NCBI GenBank assembly: GCA_016792935.1
Contig: JAEUJS010000729.1
Coordinates: 1-37,435, forward strand
DNA: 37,435 nucleotides
Source of the DNA: Archangium sp.
Lineage (GTDB): Bacteria; Myxococcota; Myxococcia; Myxococcales; Myxococcaceae
Direction of reading: 5' to 3'
Position numbers and translations under genes: made by a program. Below are positions 8,068 to 15,518 of the stretch, in pieces (position 1 is the first letter of the stretch; every line of letters begins with the position of its first letter). The notes below the pieces were generated by a model. It saw only the letters and a program-made list of their open reading frames with translations, was not told where the DNA came from and made no database searches.

Positions 8068-8973
8068 TCAGGCCCAGGTGGCGCGCTCCACCCGGGTCCA
8101 CGCCTGGATGCCCGGCGCGAGCGGCTTGAACATCGGGATCTCGTCGGTGCGAATGCGACGCGTCGCATGCGGGAGTCGCGCGGCGAGCGGGGACGTCTCC
8201 CACAGCCGCACCCTCGGAAGTCCCGCGAGGTGCGCGGCGTGCCGGGCGGAATCGAGCAACTTCGCGGTGTCCTCTTCGGTGCGCGCGTCGAGCGTCAGCA
8301 CCTGGAGCTCGTTCGTCTTCCAGTACGCGGTGAAGGTGATGGTCGCGTTGCCCAGTCGCGCTCCGTGGAAAGACAACCGCGGACGTGAACCGACCTCGCC
8401 GTAGATGCGTTCGCGTTCGAGGTGCCAGTCGAGGCGGTCGCTCGCGAGCAACACGCGCAGTGATTCGTCGTCACCGCGCTCGTGCTGCGGAGAGGGAAGT
8501 GCGCCGCTGATGAGCTCGAGGCCCTTCGGTGCGTCGGCGAGCGGAGTGAAGAACGTGTCGAAGGACGGCACCGCGAAGTAGCCGAGCCGTGAATACAGCC
8601 CGACGCCGATTTCGGAGAAGAGCGTGAGCGCGAGGCAGTCGCGCTGCGCGAGCTCAGCGACTGCGTCGAGCATCTGCGCGGCGTGACCGTGACCACGCAG
8701 CTTCTCGTCCGTGAAGACCGACGCGATGGTCCCGACTTTCCCGGTGCGCGTGCCGACGACGCCGTCGTCCGTGAAGAGCTCGCACGACGAGAGCACCGCA
8801 CCGTGCGCATCGACCCACCAGAACGACTTCATGCTGCGGCAAGACCAGACGTGTTCGCGGAGCCGTCGTTCGCGTTCGAGGTACTGCGGCAGAGTGAGTC
8901 CCGAGCCCCACGCGGGAAAGGTGGCCGAGTCGCGCTCGAGCTGTTGCGTGGCGTTCGCTTCGATCAGCTTCAT
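8068..8973 (-). CDS. GNAT-family N-acetyltransferase, LYC1-like
   Basis: A 301-residue protein with an N-terminal GNAT domain: WWVDAHGAVLSSCELF, then the acetyl-CoA motif A region IASVFTDEKLRGHGHAAQM (RGHGHAA fits the Q/R-x-x-G-x-G/A pyrophosphate loop) and the LYSRLGYF strand-helix typical of motif B. The SCE motif before motif A, the FSEIGVGLYSRLGY segment and the extra C-terminal domain recall fungal LYC1-type lysine acetyltransferases and bacterial relatives. The substrate is not known. Its stop codon is the TCA half of TGATCA at 8065-8070, immediately abutting the ATP-grasp stop. Repeat copy A lies upstream of its start. Confidence 0.8.
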   Translation of the reverse strand: MKLIEANATQQLERDSATFPAWGSGLTLPQYLERERRLREHVWSCRSMKSFWWVDAHGAVLSSCELFTDDGVVGTRTGKVGTIASVFTDEKLRGHGHAAQMLDAVAELAQRDCLALTLFSEIGVGLYSRLGYFAVPSFDTFFTPLADAPKGLELISGALPSPQHERGDDESLRVLLASDRLDWHLERERIYGEVGSRPRLSFHGARLGNATITFTAYWKTNELQVLTLDARTEEDTAKLLDSARHAAHLAGLPRVRLWETSPLAARLPHATRRIRTDEIPMFKPLAPGIQAWTRVERATWA

Positions 8974-8994
8974 CGCGCGCGGCTTATCACGTGA

Positions 8995-9292
8995 GGACGA
9001 GTGTCTGAGTTTGGCTGTTCTGTCCCTGCGGCGGACTCGATCGAGGTAGGCCTCGAGGTCGAAGTGGGGTATGGATTTTCGCCGTGCCGAACGTCGTGGG
9101 AGCCCCTGGATTCCGAGCAGATTTCACTCAGTCGACCATTGAGTGAATCTGGTCGTCCTGACAGCCAATTTCACGCAGTGGTCGACCCTGCGGCGAAGCC
9201 CGAACGCACTGAACCCACTTTTCGTCCGGAATGAGGGGCTCGCGACCGTTTGGCACAGCGCAGGTCATCCCCAACCACTTCGACCCCAGTGC
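8995..9292. repeat. Large nested palindromic intergenic element, copy A
   Basis: This gene-free stretch (8974-9305) is a diverged copy of the element at 35363-35654. The core 9131-9186 matches 35501-35556 at 45 of 56 positions. It is a long imperfect palindrome. Arms that pair include 9057-9067 with 9275-9285 (11 of 11 complementary), the GTGCCGAACG arm at 9085-9094 with 9247-9256, GAGCCCCT...ATTCCG (9100-9115) with 9227-9241, and GTCGACCA (9131-9138) with TGGTCGAC (9179-9186). The element ends 14 bases from the stop of the minus-strand gene at 9306. A TTTTT run at 9293-9297 follows on the plus strand. Short open frames here look like chance. Confidence 0.8.
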
Positions 9293-9305
9293 TTTTTGCA
9301 GTCCG

Positions 9306-10421
9306 CTACTTCGCCCACAGCACGGTGCGACCGTCATCTCCCTGAGTGAGCAAGAAGAGCGTGGTGCCACCGACCGTGACGCCGCGACCGGTGCCCGGCA
9401 GCGCGAGCAACTTCGTGGCCTCGGTCCCGCTGGTCAGCTCGAGCAACCCCGCACCCGCCCCCGTGGTCGTGAAGCGAACGAGCCCCGACGTCGCGGTGAC
9501 GAACCCGACCTCAGCCGTGATGAGCGACTGAAGATTTCCGCCCGCGCGACCGATGCGCTTCAGCTCCGCGCCAGTGCCCATCGGCGCCCGGAAATAGAGC
9601 GCGTCACCATCGAGCACCACCGGCTCATCGGCCTTGTCCACGAGCTGCGAGCTGAACGCGCCGTCGAGCGCGCCGCGCCACAGCCCACCTGGGTCGAACC
9701 CGGCGATCCACCACGCGTCCTTGCCATCGGTCTGCGCGGCACGCGGGCGAATCACTTCCGACGCGATGAGCGAGATGTCTCCGCCGCTCGAGAGCGCAAT
9801 CACCGCTCCGACCGCATCGGTCGACATCGGGTCGGCGCTCTTCGGCATCAGCGTCAGCACCAGCGCGTCACCCGCCGCCGCGATGCTCGTCACGTTGGCG
9901 TTCTTGAAGCGGGCGCGAACGGTGATGGGCTCTCCACCACGCGCGAGCGTCTCGCCGACGAGGCCATTGCTCGCGAAGAACAACGTGCTGCCATCGACGT
10001 CGAGCGCGGTGATGGGCGTGTCGCGCGAGAAGAGCAACTTCGCCGGACTCCCCGACTCCGCGCGCACGATGCCGGACTTGCCCTGGGCCTCCATGACGAA
10101 GAGCGACGCACCAAAGCCACCCGAGAGGTGATGCGCGACGAACGCTCCGCCCACCACCGGAGCGAAGCCCGCATTTACTGCGTCGGTCGGAACGGTGAGC
10201 AGCGCAGCGAGCTCAGGAGACGCAGTCGGCGAATCAGTGCCATTCGCCTCGACCTCGAGCAGCGGAGCGACGGCCTCGGGCCATTTCGGCTTCTTCGGGC
10301 CATCGTTCGACGGCTCGGGCGTGTCCGTCGTCTCGGGTTTTCCGGGCGGATGACGCCGCGTGTACTCGGTGAAGGTCAGACCGATGGCGAGGCACACCAG
10401 ACCCGCGATGAGGAGACGCAT
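9306..10421 (-). CDS. Membrane-anchored beta-propeller-like protein of unknown function
   Basis: From ATG 10421 the product is 371 residues, with an N-terminal signal anchor (MRLLIAGLVCLAIGLTF) and a Pro/Lys-rich spacer. The rest is a series of ~40-50-residue beta repeats with patterns such as ITALDVDGSTLFFASNG, VVLDGDALYFRAP and GVTVGGTTLFLL, as in periplasmic propeller proteins (DUF5050-like). The longer frame to 10511 would overlap the upstream flavoprotein gene; starting at 10421 leaves 19 bases and a likely two-gene operon. The function is unknown. The stop is followed at once by repeat copy A. Confidence 0.75.
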   Translation of the reverse strand: MRLLIAGLVCLAIGLTFTEYTRRHPPGKPETTDTPEPSNDGPKKPKWPEAVAPLLEVEANGTDSPTASPELAALLTVPTDAVNAGFAPVVGGAFVAHHLSGGFGASLFVMEAQGKSGIVRAESGSPAKLLFSRDTPITALDVDGSTLFFASNGLVGETLARGGEPITVRARFKNANVTSIAAAGDALVLTLMPKSADPMSTDAVGAVIALSSGGDISLIASEVIRPRAAQTDGKDAWWIAGFDPGGLWRGALDGAFSSQLVDKADEPVVLDGDALYFRAPMGTGAELKRIGRAGGNLQSLITAEVGFVTATSGLVRFTTTGAGAGLLELTSGTEATKLLALPGTGRGVTVGGTTLFLLTQGDDGRTVLWAK

Positions 10422-10440
10422 GGCGCGCTGACGTACCAGA

Positions 10441-11160
10441 TCAATCGAGTCCGCGTTTGCCTTCTGCCCAGTACGCCCTGGTGAGCCCACCGACAGTGCG
10501 CTGCTGTGCACGCAGCGCCTGCTTCAACGACTGAATCGTCGCCGCGCGCCCCGTGAAAATCGGAGTCGCTCCCACGTCGAGCTGCGCGAGCAACGCCGCG
10601 TCGAGCTTGCCGCGCGCGGTGACGGTGACGTGTTTGAGGCCCAGCGCTTCGGCGACGCGCTTCGTCTCGTCGGGCTGGTTCGCCTCGAGCAACACCGTGA
10701 CGTGGCGATCCGACTTCACACGCGTGAGCGACGCAGCGACGGCGACCGAGGTCTCGTCACCAATCAACACCAGCGGCCCCGGCAAGTCGGTCGCGTCGAT
10801 GCTGCGACGTGGACCAAACAGCGGCGCTTCGTCTCCGACTTTGAGCGCGCGCAGCCACTTCGTTCCCGGCGTGTCGGTGCCGTGCGCGTAGCCGACGAAG
10901 AACGTCTTGCCCATTCTGCTGGCGGCGCCGCCGGGCTGAAGACCTTCACTCGACCACTCGACCGGCGTGTACGTGCGCATGTCTTCGCCGACGAAGATCT
11001 GCACCTTGTCTCCGGCGACGAACTTCACGCCCGCGAGCTGCGCGCCTTCGACGTCGATGCGCACGAAGTGCTCGGACAGCCAGGTGACGGCGCTCACCTT
11101 GCCGTGACGAAAAATGAAGCGGCCTGCGAGGCCCGCGAGGAAGCCTTTGGCTGAGCTCAC
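10441..11160 (-). CDS. Siderophore-interacting protein family flavoprotein
   Basis: The product has the two domains of the siderophore-interacting/ferric reductase family. There is a FAD-binding barrel with the MRTYTPVEW motif (RxYT for flavin), a FFVGYAHGTDTPGTKWLRALKVGD segment including the GP-type loop LFGPRRS, and a nucleotide-binding half with LIGDETSVAVAA. It ends in AYWAEGKRGLD, the typical SIP C-terminus. Members reduce ferric siderophore with NAD(P)H in the cytoplasm. The long frame to 11283 runs into the divergent LRR gene and starts with low-complexity Ser; GTG at 11160 (VSSAKGF) leaves an N-terminus close to the fold and is preferred. No siderophore biosynthesis or transporter genes are nearby. 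Confidence 0.85.
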   Translation of the reverse strand: MSSAKGFLAGLAGRFIFRHGKVSAVTWLSEHFVRIDVEGAQLAGVKFVAGDKVQIFVGEDMRTYTPVEWSSEGLQPGGAASRMGKTFFVGYAHGTDTPGTKWLRALKVGDEAPLFGPRRSIDATDLPGPLVLIGDETSVAVAASLTRVKSDRHVTVLLEANQPDETKRVAEALGLKHVTVTARGKLDAALLAQLDVGATPIFTGRAATIQSLKQALRAQQRTVGGLTRAYWAEGKRGLD

Positions 11161-11167
11161 ACCGTCA

Positions 11168-12232
11168 ATGTGCCTCGCCGACGCTCGAACTCTTCTGAAG
11201 AAGAGTGAAGAATCACCGGGCGTGGCTTCGAGAGAAGAAGACGAGCTGCTCGCTGCCATCTGGGCCCGCCCCGACGACGACACGCCGCGCCTCGTCTACG
11301 CCGACTACTTGATGGAGCAGCAGAACCCGCGCGGAGAGTTCATCCGGCTGCAGTGTGAATCGACGGCGCTCCACGACCACCATCCGCGCAAGCTGGAATA
11401 CGAGCGGCGTGCCGCGGCGCTGCTGCATCCCAATCGGCTGGCGTGGTCTCCGAGCGGAGGTCCGGCGTTCGAGTGGCGCTTCGTGCGCGGCTTTCCCGCA
11501 TCGGTGAAGTTGGCCGCGCCGGCGCTCCTGCAATCGAGCGCGTCGCTGCAGACCGTGAAGTCGCTCGAAGGATTGGAGCTCAACTTCAACGGCGTGACCG
11601 AGCCGCTCGCTGAGGTGTGGACGCGCGTGTTCAAGGACCCCATCTTCGAGCGGCTCCGCACGCTGCGGCTGACGTGGCACGTCCCGCAGGTGGTGGTGCG
11701 CGCGTTGTGCGAGCAGAGCTGGCTCTCGCGGCTCTCAGCGCTGCAGCTCTCGTGGGTCTCGTTGCGAGAAGACACGTGGAAGACGCTCGGCGCGACGGCG
11801 ACGCTGCGCACGTTGCAGTCGCTCGACGTCGGACTGAGCGGAGCGACGGATGAAGGCGTCGAAGCGCTCGCCTCGATTCCGTGGCCGAAGCTGACGCGGC
11901 TCTCGCTGTCCAACAACCAGCTCGGCACGCGCGCGTGTGAAGCGCTGGCGCGCAAGGGCACGTTCAGCGCGCTCGAGCATCTGGACGTGTCGTGGAATCG
12001 CGTGGGGAAGAAGGGCGGCGCGGTGCTCGCCGGCGCGGAGTTCCTCGCGTCGTTGCAGTCGCTCAACCTGTCGCACGATCAAGTCGGCGACGACACCTGC
12101 GCGGCGCTCGCTGCGGCGAAGCCACAGAAGCTGCGGTGGCTCGGGCTCGAACAGAGTCGCGTCACGGATACGGGCTTCAAGCTGCTGAGCAAGGAGCTGC
12201 CGCACGTCTTCGTGCACTCGCACTCGGCCTGA
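11168..12232 (+). CDS. TIGR02996-domain leucine-rich-repeat protein
   Basis: The N-terminus carries the myxobacterial TIGR02996 signature: DELLAAIWARPDDDTPRLVYADYLMEQQNPRGEFIRLQ (given here in parts: LLAAIWARPDDD, RLVYADYL, NPRGEFIRLQ). After a linker, irregular LRRs run to the end, for example LRTLRLTW, LSALQLSW, LQSLDVGLSG, LTRLSLSNNQLG, LEHLDVSWNRVG and LQSLNLSHDQVG. LRRs usually bind proteins. The role is unknown, and no signal peptide is seen. The start is uncertain: ATG 11168 or GTG 11222, the latter placing MASREEDELL directly before the domain; both are compatible with a divergent start for the flavoprotein gene. Confidence 0.85.
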   Translation: MCLADARTLLKKSEESPGVASREEDELLAAIWARPDDDTPRLVYADYLMEQQNPRGEFIRLQCESTALHDHHPRKLEYERRAAALLHPNRLAWSPSGGPAFEWRFVRGFPASVKLAAPALLQSSASLQTVKSLEGLELNFNGVTEPLAEVWTRVFKDPIFERLRTLRLTWHVPQVVVRALCEQSWLSRLSALQLSWVSLREDTWKTLGATATLRTLQSLDVGLSGATDEGVEALASIPWPKLTRLSLSNNQLGTRACEALARKGTFSALEHLDVSWNRVGKKGGAVLAGAEFLASLQSLNLSHDQVGDDTCAALAAAKPQKLRWLGLEQSRVTDTGFKLLSKELPHVFVHSHSA

Positions 12233-12236
12233 GCTT

Positions 12237-12268
12237 TTCGACCGTTCGCCGCGGGCTTCGACCGTTCG
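12237..12268. promoter_or_regulatory. Direct repeat upstream of secreted-protein gene, possible operator
   Basis: TTCGACCGTTCG occurs exactly twice, at 12237-12248 and 12257-12268, so start to start is 20 bases, about two turns of DNA. It lies in the 82-base gap between genes. A GAGCTGACAGCTC inverted repeat follows at 12279-12291. Binding by a regulator is inferred only from arrangement. Confidence 0.3.
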
Positions 12269-12314
12269 ACTCATCGGGAGCTGACAGCTCGAGGTTCCGG
12301 GTGAACATGAGGGC

Positions 12315-13292
12315 ATGCGCTCGTTGCTCGCCACGCTGATTCTCGCGGCCACCACGTCGAGTCCGCAGTTCACGATGCCCTCGAAGCTCGAGACGCTGCT
12401 CGCCAACGGAAAGTGGGACGCCACGCCGAAGAGCTTTCGCATCATCGCGCTCTCGCACCTCGCCGATGGTTGCGTCGGTCAGTCGCGCGCGCGGCCGGGC
12501 ACGCAGGTCGAAGCGCGGAAGTGTGTCGAGGACGTGCTGAAGCAGGCGCTCGCGCTGGGCAAGGTGAAGGACGGGCTGTTTCTGTCGCACCTGAACCTCA
12601 TCTACGGAGCGGCGGATCAGCTCGGCGCCTGCATCGATGAACGCGCGCACGAGGCGCTCACGCAGGAACTGGTGAAGCGCTCGATGGCTGACCCGACGTT
12701 TCATGCGTCGTCGTACGAGGGCGTCGCGTTGCGGTGGCCGGCTGATCAGACCGTCACGTTGGCGAGCATCGCGCGCTTCGACGCGGCGCACGGCACGACG
12801 CTGCTGACCGCTCCGCTCGCGGGCTGGGAGAAGGTGATGAGCAAACACCTCGACCCGAAGACGAAGCTGCCGGAGTCGGAAGTGACCGGACGCGGACCAG
12901 GCGCGAAGCACCCGCGTGGCTGTGCGCAGTCGTACATCACGCGGTACTTGAGCGAGGCTGATCCGAAGTTGGCGGCGACGTGGTGGACCGCGTATCGCGC
13001 GAACTTTCTGGTGCGCATGGGGCCCATCGTCGGATTTCGCGAGTGGCCCGTCGGCGTGGAGCGCAAGGGCGACGTGGACTCGGGGCCGATCATCATGGGC
13101 ATCGGCACCGCAGCGAGCGCGTTCGCGTTGGCCGCGGCGAAGGCGCAGGGCGATGTCTTGCTCGCGGGGCAGCTCGAGGCGAACGAGACCGCTCTTCTCT
13201 CGACGGGCATCGGAGGAGAGATGGCGCACCTCGCGCTCGCCGAAGCCATCGCCTTCCAGGGAACGTGGCAGCCCGTCGGCGCAGGCAAGTGA
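12315..13292 (+). CDS. Secreted helical protein of unknown function
   Basis: A 325-residue protein with a short signal-like N-terminus (MRSLLATLILAATTSSP). The body is mainly helical. It contains GCVGQSRARPGTQVEARKC, FLSHLNLIYGAADQLGAC, SYEGVALRWPADQTVTLASI and an Ala-rich end (GIGTAASAFALAAAKAQGD). The order of helices and the RWPADQT motif vaguely suggest an alpha/alpha-toroid fold (as in linalool dehydratase-like or glycan-active proteins), but I do not recognise the family with confidence. The two central Cys-containing helices might form disulfides. Asp-Gln at 12743-12748 is encoded inside a CTGATCAG octamer. Confidence 0.7.
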   Translation: MRSLLATLILAATTSSPQFTMPSKLETLLANGKWDATPKSFRIIALSHLADGCVGQSRARPGTQVEARKCVEDVLKQALALGKVKDGLFLSHLNLIYGAADQLGACIDERAHEALTQELVKRSMADPTFHASSYEGVALRWPADQTVTLASIARFDAAHGTTLLTAPLAGWEKVMSKHLDPKTKLPESEVTGRGPGAKHPRGCAQSYITRYLSEADPKLAATWWTAYRANFLVRMGPIVGFREWPVGVERKGDVDSGPIIMGIGTAASAFALAAAKAQGDVLLAGQLEANETALLSTGIGGEMAHLALAEAIAFQGTWQPVGAGK

Positions 13293-13316
13293 AGAGAAGT
13301 GGAGTGAGAGAACGAT

Positions 13317-13352
13317 CCCCTCTCCCTCGGGGAGAGAGTCAGGTTGAGGGAG
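13317..13352 (+). repeat. Dispersed hairpin repeat (CTCTCC...GGAGAG + GGTTGAGGGAG)
   Basis: A short hairpin (CTCTCCCTCGGGGAGAG) is followed by GTCAGGTTGAGGGAG. It is of the widespread bacterial intergenic type with a CCCTCTCC/GGAGAGGG stem and a GGGGTGAGGG tail. Related sequences are at 13915-13964, 25157-25191 and, as a half element, 3213-3231; all four share plus-strand orientation. Confidence 0.7.
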
Positions 13353-13388
13353 CAGATCCTCGCGAGCGTCTGGAGTAACTCACTGATC

Positions 13389-15080
13389 GTGAAGCCGGTT
13401 TGGCTCGAGGTCGTTGCAGATCGCCCAGCACTCTTTCCGAGCCCGTTCGACGAAGTCGCGCCACACGCACTCGCTCAACGCTGCGCAGAGATCGTGATGC
13501 GCGAGCTGAGAGCCACCAAAGAGATCGCGCCAGCCATCCCGACGTCGCTTCTCCACGGGCCGACCGGCGGAAAGATGTTCGGCGTCCTCGTCTTCGAAGC
13601 GAGCGACGGCCGCGTCGGCTTCATCCGCGCAGTGAGCGGACAGGTGGAACGCGCGTGGAACGTCGAGGGCTACGCGCCTCCGCTGTTCGATGCAGCTGCG
13701 CGAGATGCGTTCGAGCCTGTCGCTGAAGTCGTCGTGAAGCAGTTCACGGCTCGAGTCGAAGCAGCGCGTGCCGATGCTGAGCTGCTCTCTCTTCGCGCTG
13801 AGTTGGTTGCTCTCGATGCGCTGCACACTGAGCGTCGTGCGGCACTCAAAGCCAGGCATGCGGCCAACAAAGCTGAGCGTCGAGACCTTCGCGCGCAGCT
13901 GCGTGACTTCGCCTCGCCCCAACCCTCTCCAGGGGCGGGAGAGGGTCAGGGTGAGGGAGCGCTCACTTCTCACGAACTCGATCAACTCAGCCGCGCCGAC
14001 GACGCCGAGCGCCGCCGAAACGAAGCGACCTCTCGTGAAGAGCGCGGAGCACTCCTCGCGAGGCTCGCTCCGAGAGAACGACACCTCGCCGCGCTCGAGC
14101 GTCTGCGTCGCATCATCTCGCGCGAGGCGATGCGAAAAATATGGGACACGTACGTGCTGACGAGCTTCTCGGGCGAGACGACGACGCTGCGAGAACTCTT
14201 CCCGAACGGAGATCCACCGAGCGGCGCCGCCGACTGTGCCGCGCCTCGTCTCCTCGATGCGGCTCGCAGAAATTCCTGGAAGCCGATCGCACTCGCTGAG
14301 TTCTGGTGGGGCGCCCCACCACCCGGAGGCGCCCGCGTCGAAGGTGCGTACTACCCCGCGTGCCGCGAGAAGTGCGGCCCGGTGCTGCCGTTCTTGATGC
14401 GGGGACTGACGGTCGCTCCGAAGCAGGTGTGGACACCGCCGGTCATCACCGGCGACCTGCGGGTGCTCTTCGAAGACGCGCGCTTCATCGTCATCGACAA
14501 ACCCGCCGGTCTCCTCTCCGTGCCCGCGCGTGACGAGCGCATCGAAGACAACGTGCTCGCGCGCGTGAAGCGGCGGTTTCCGAAGAGCACACCCTTCGCG
14601 GTGCACCGGTTGGATCTCGACACCTCGGGCCTGCTCCTCGTCGCGCTCGACGTCGAGGCGTATCGCCTGCTGCAGCGCCAGTTCCTCTCGCGCGCGGTGG
14701 AGAAGCAGTACGTCGCCATCCTCGACGGAGAACTCTCGAACGCGCGCGACGAAGGGGTCATCGAATTGCCGATGCGAGTCGATCTCGATCAACGCCCGCG
14801 TCAGCTCGTCGACTTCGAGCACGGTCGCTCTGCGCTCACGCGATGGAAGGTGCTCGAGCGCTCAGCAGGCCGCACGCGCGTCGCGTTCTTTCCGCTCACC
14901 GGGCGCACACACCAACTGCGCGTGCACGCTGCGCATGAGAAGGGGCTGGGCCTGCCCATCGTCGGAGATCGTCTCTACGGAGTTCCCGGCGAGCGACTGC
15001 TGCTCCACGCCGAGTCGCTGCGCCTGCGTCACCCGTTGGATGGTACGGAAGTGAAGGTGCGCAGCCCTGCACCCTTCTAG
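13389..15080 (+). CDS. RluA-family RNA pseudouridine synthase, long coiled-coil form
   Basis: A long RluA-type pseudouridine synthase (563 residues from GTG 13389; the frame extends to TTG 13344 inside a repeat). The catalytic domain in the last ~230 residues has FIVIDKPAGLLSVPA, the motif II HRLDLDTSGLLL with catalytic Asp, KQYVAILDG, and the TGRTHQLRVH motif. The N-terminal half holds an alpha/beta region (SPFDEVAPHALAQR) and a charged coiled coil (RAELVALDALHTERRAALKAR). The layout resembles the long bacterial paralogues annotated as tRNA pseudouridine32/23S rRNA pseudouridine746 synthases, so structured tRNA or rRNA uridines are the expected substrate. Oddly, about 17 residues in the coiled coil (SPQPSPGAGEGQGEGAL) are encoded by a dispersed repeat. 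Confidence 0.87.
   Translation: MKPVWLEVVADRPALFPSPFDEVAPHALAQRCAEIVMRELRATKEIAPAIPTSLLHGPTGGKMFGVLVFEASDGRVGFIRAVSGQVERAWNVEGYAPPLFDAAARDAFEPVAEVVVKQFTARVEAARADAELLSLRAELVALDALHTERRAALKARHAANKAERRDLRAQLRDFASPQPSPGAGEGQGEGALTSHELDQLSRADDAERRRNEATSREERGALLARLAPRERHLAALERLRRIISREAMRKIWDTYVLTSFSGETTTLRELFPNGDPPSGAADCAAPRLLDAARRNSWKPIALAEFWWGAPPPGGARVEGAYYPACREKCGPVLPFLMRGLTVAPKQVWTPPVITGDLRVLFEDARFIVIDKPAGLLSVPARDERIEDNVLARVKRRFPKSTPFAVHRLDLDTSGLLLVALDVEAYRLLQRQFLSRAVEKQYVAILDGELSNARDEGVIELPMRVDLDQRPRQLVDFEHGRSALTRWKVLERSAGRTRVAFFPLTGRTHQLRVHAAHEKGLGLPIVGDRLYGVPGERLLLHAESLRLRHPLDGTEVKVRSPAPF
13915..13964 (+). repeat. Dispersed hairpin repeat inside the pseudouridine synthase reading frame
   Basis: CCCTCTCC (13923-13930) pairs with GGAGAGGG (13938-13945), followed by GTCAGGGTGAGGGAGCGC. 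It is the same class as at 13317-13352. It keeps the reading frame and is translated as a Pro/Gly/Glu-rich insertion between two coiled-coil segments. Confidence 0.75.
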
Positions 15081-15090
15081 AAAGGCCGCC

Positions 15091-15507
15091 ATGCAAGCCA
15101 ACGAGCTGATCATCACCGCCTTTGCCGGAAAGGTCTTCGCGATCGACCGCGCGACGGGTGCGCAGAAGTGGCGCGTCGAGTTCAGCGAGTGGAGCGGCGG
15201 CGCCGTCGAGCTCGTCGTCACCGAGCAACGCGTCATCGCGGTCACGGGCGGGTGGCTCGGCATCATCGAGCGCACGACGGGCAAGGTGCTCAAGAAGGTC
15301 GAGCGCAAAGAGAAGGGTGCGCAGGGCCGGCCGGTGCTGCTCGTCGATGGAGATCGCCTCATCATCGGAGGCGCTGGCGCGGTCGCGTGTTGGACGCTCG
15401 ACGGCGACTTCTTGTGGGACCAGTACTTCGCCGGCGAAGGCACTGGCGCCGTCGCGCTCGGAGTTCCGGGCAACGTTCGCCAGGCCGACGACGCGGGCCG
15501 CCGCTGA
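15091..15507 (+). CDS. PQQ-like beta-propeller-repeat protein
   Basis: A 138-residue protein with two to three PQQ/PQQ_2-type blades: IITAFAGKVFAIDRATGAQKW, WLGIIERTTGKVL and LIIGGAGAVACWTLDG followed by WDQYF. It is only a partial propeller, so it may oligomerise or act as a small scaffold. No signal peptide is visible. The start follows the pseudouridine synthase stop by ten bases and has AAAGG upstream, so the two genes may be cotranscribed. Its stop codon is inside the TGATCA of a 14-base palindrome shared with the convergent gene. Function unknown. Confidence 0.8.
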   Translation: MQANELIITAFAGKVFAIDRATGAQKWRVEFSEWSGGAVELVVTEQRVIAVTGGWLGIIERTTGKVLKKVERKEKGAQGRPVLLVDGDRLIIGGAGAVACWTLDGDFLWDQYFAGEGTGAVALGVPGNVRQADDAGRR

Positions 15508-15518
15508 TCAGCTGATCA
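15505..15518. repeat. Perfect 14-base palindrome containing two TGATCA sites and both convergent stops
   Basis: TGATCAGCTGATCA is identical to its reverse complement. Its first three bases are the TGA of the plus-strand gene and its last three (TCA) are the stop of the minus-strand gene. Confidence 0.7.

Noticed and set aside
9001..9234. Short open frames in repeat copy A
   Set aside because: Palindromic sequence, no ribosome binding site or homology, and copy B does not keep the frame.
9293..9297. TTTTT after the palindrome as a plus-strand terminator
   Set aside because: No plus-strand gene ends here, and copy B lacks the T run.
13380..14822. 480-residue minus frame opposite the pseudouridine synthase
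   Set aside because: No motifs and biased composition; a shadow of a recognisable gene. The same holds for 1656-2876 and 21228-22655 on the minus strand.
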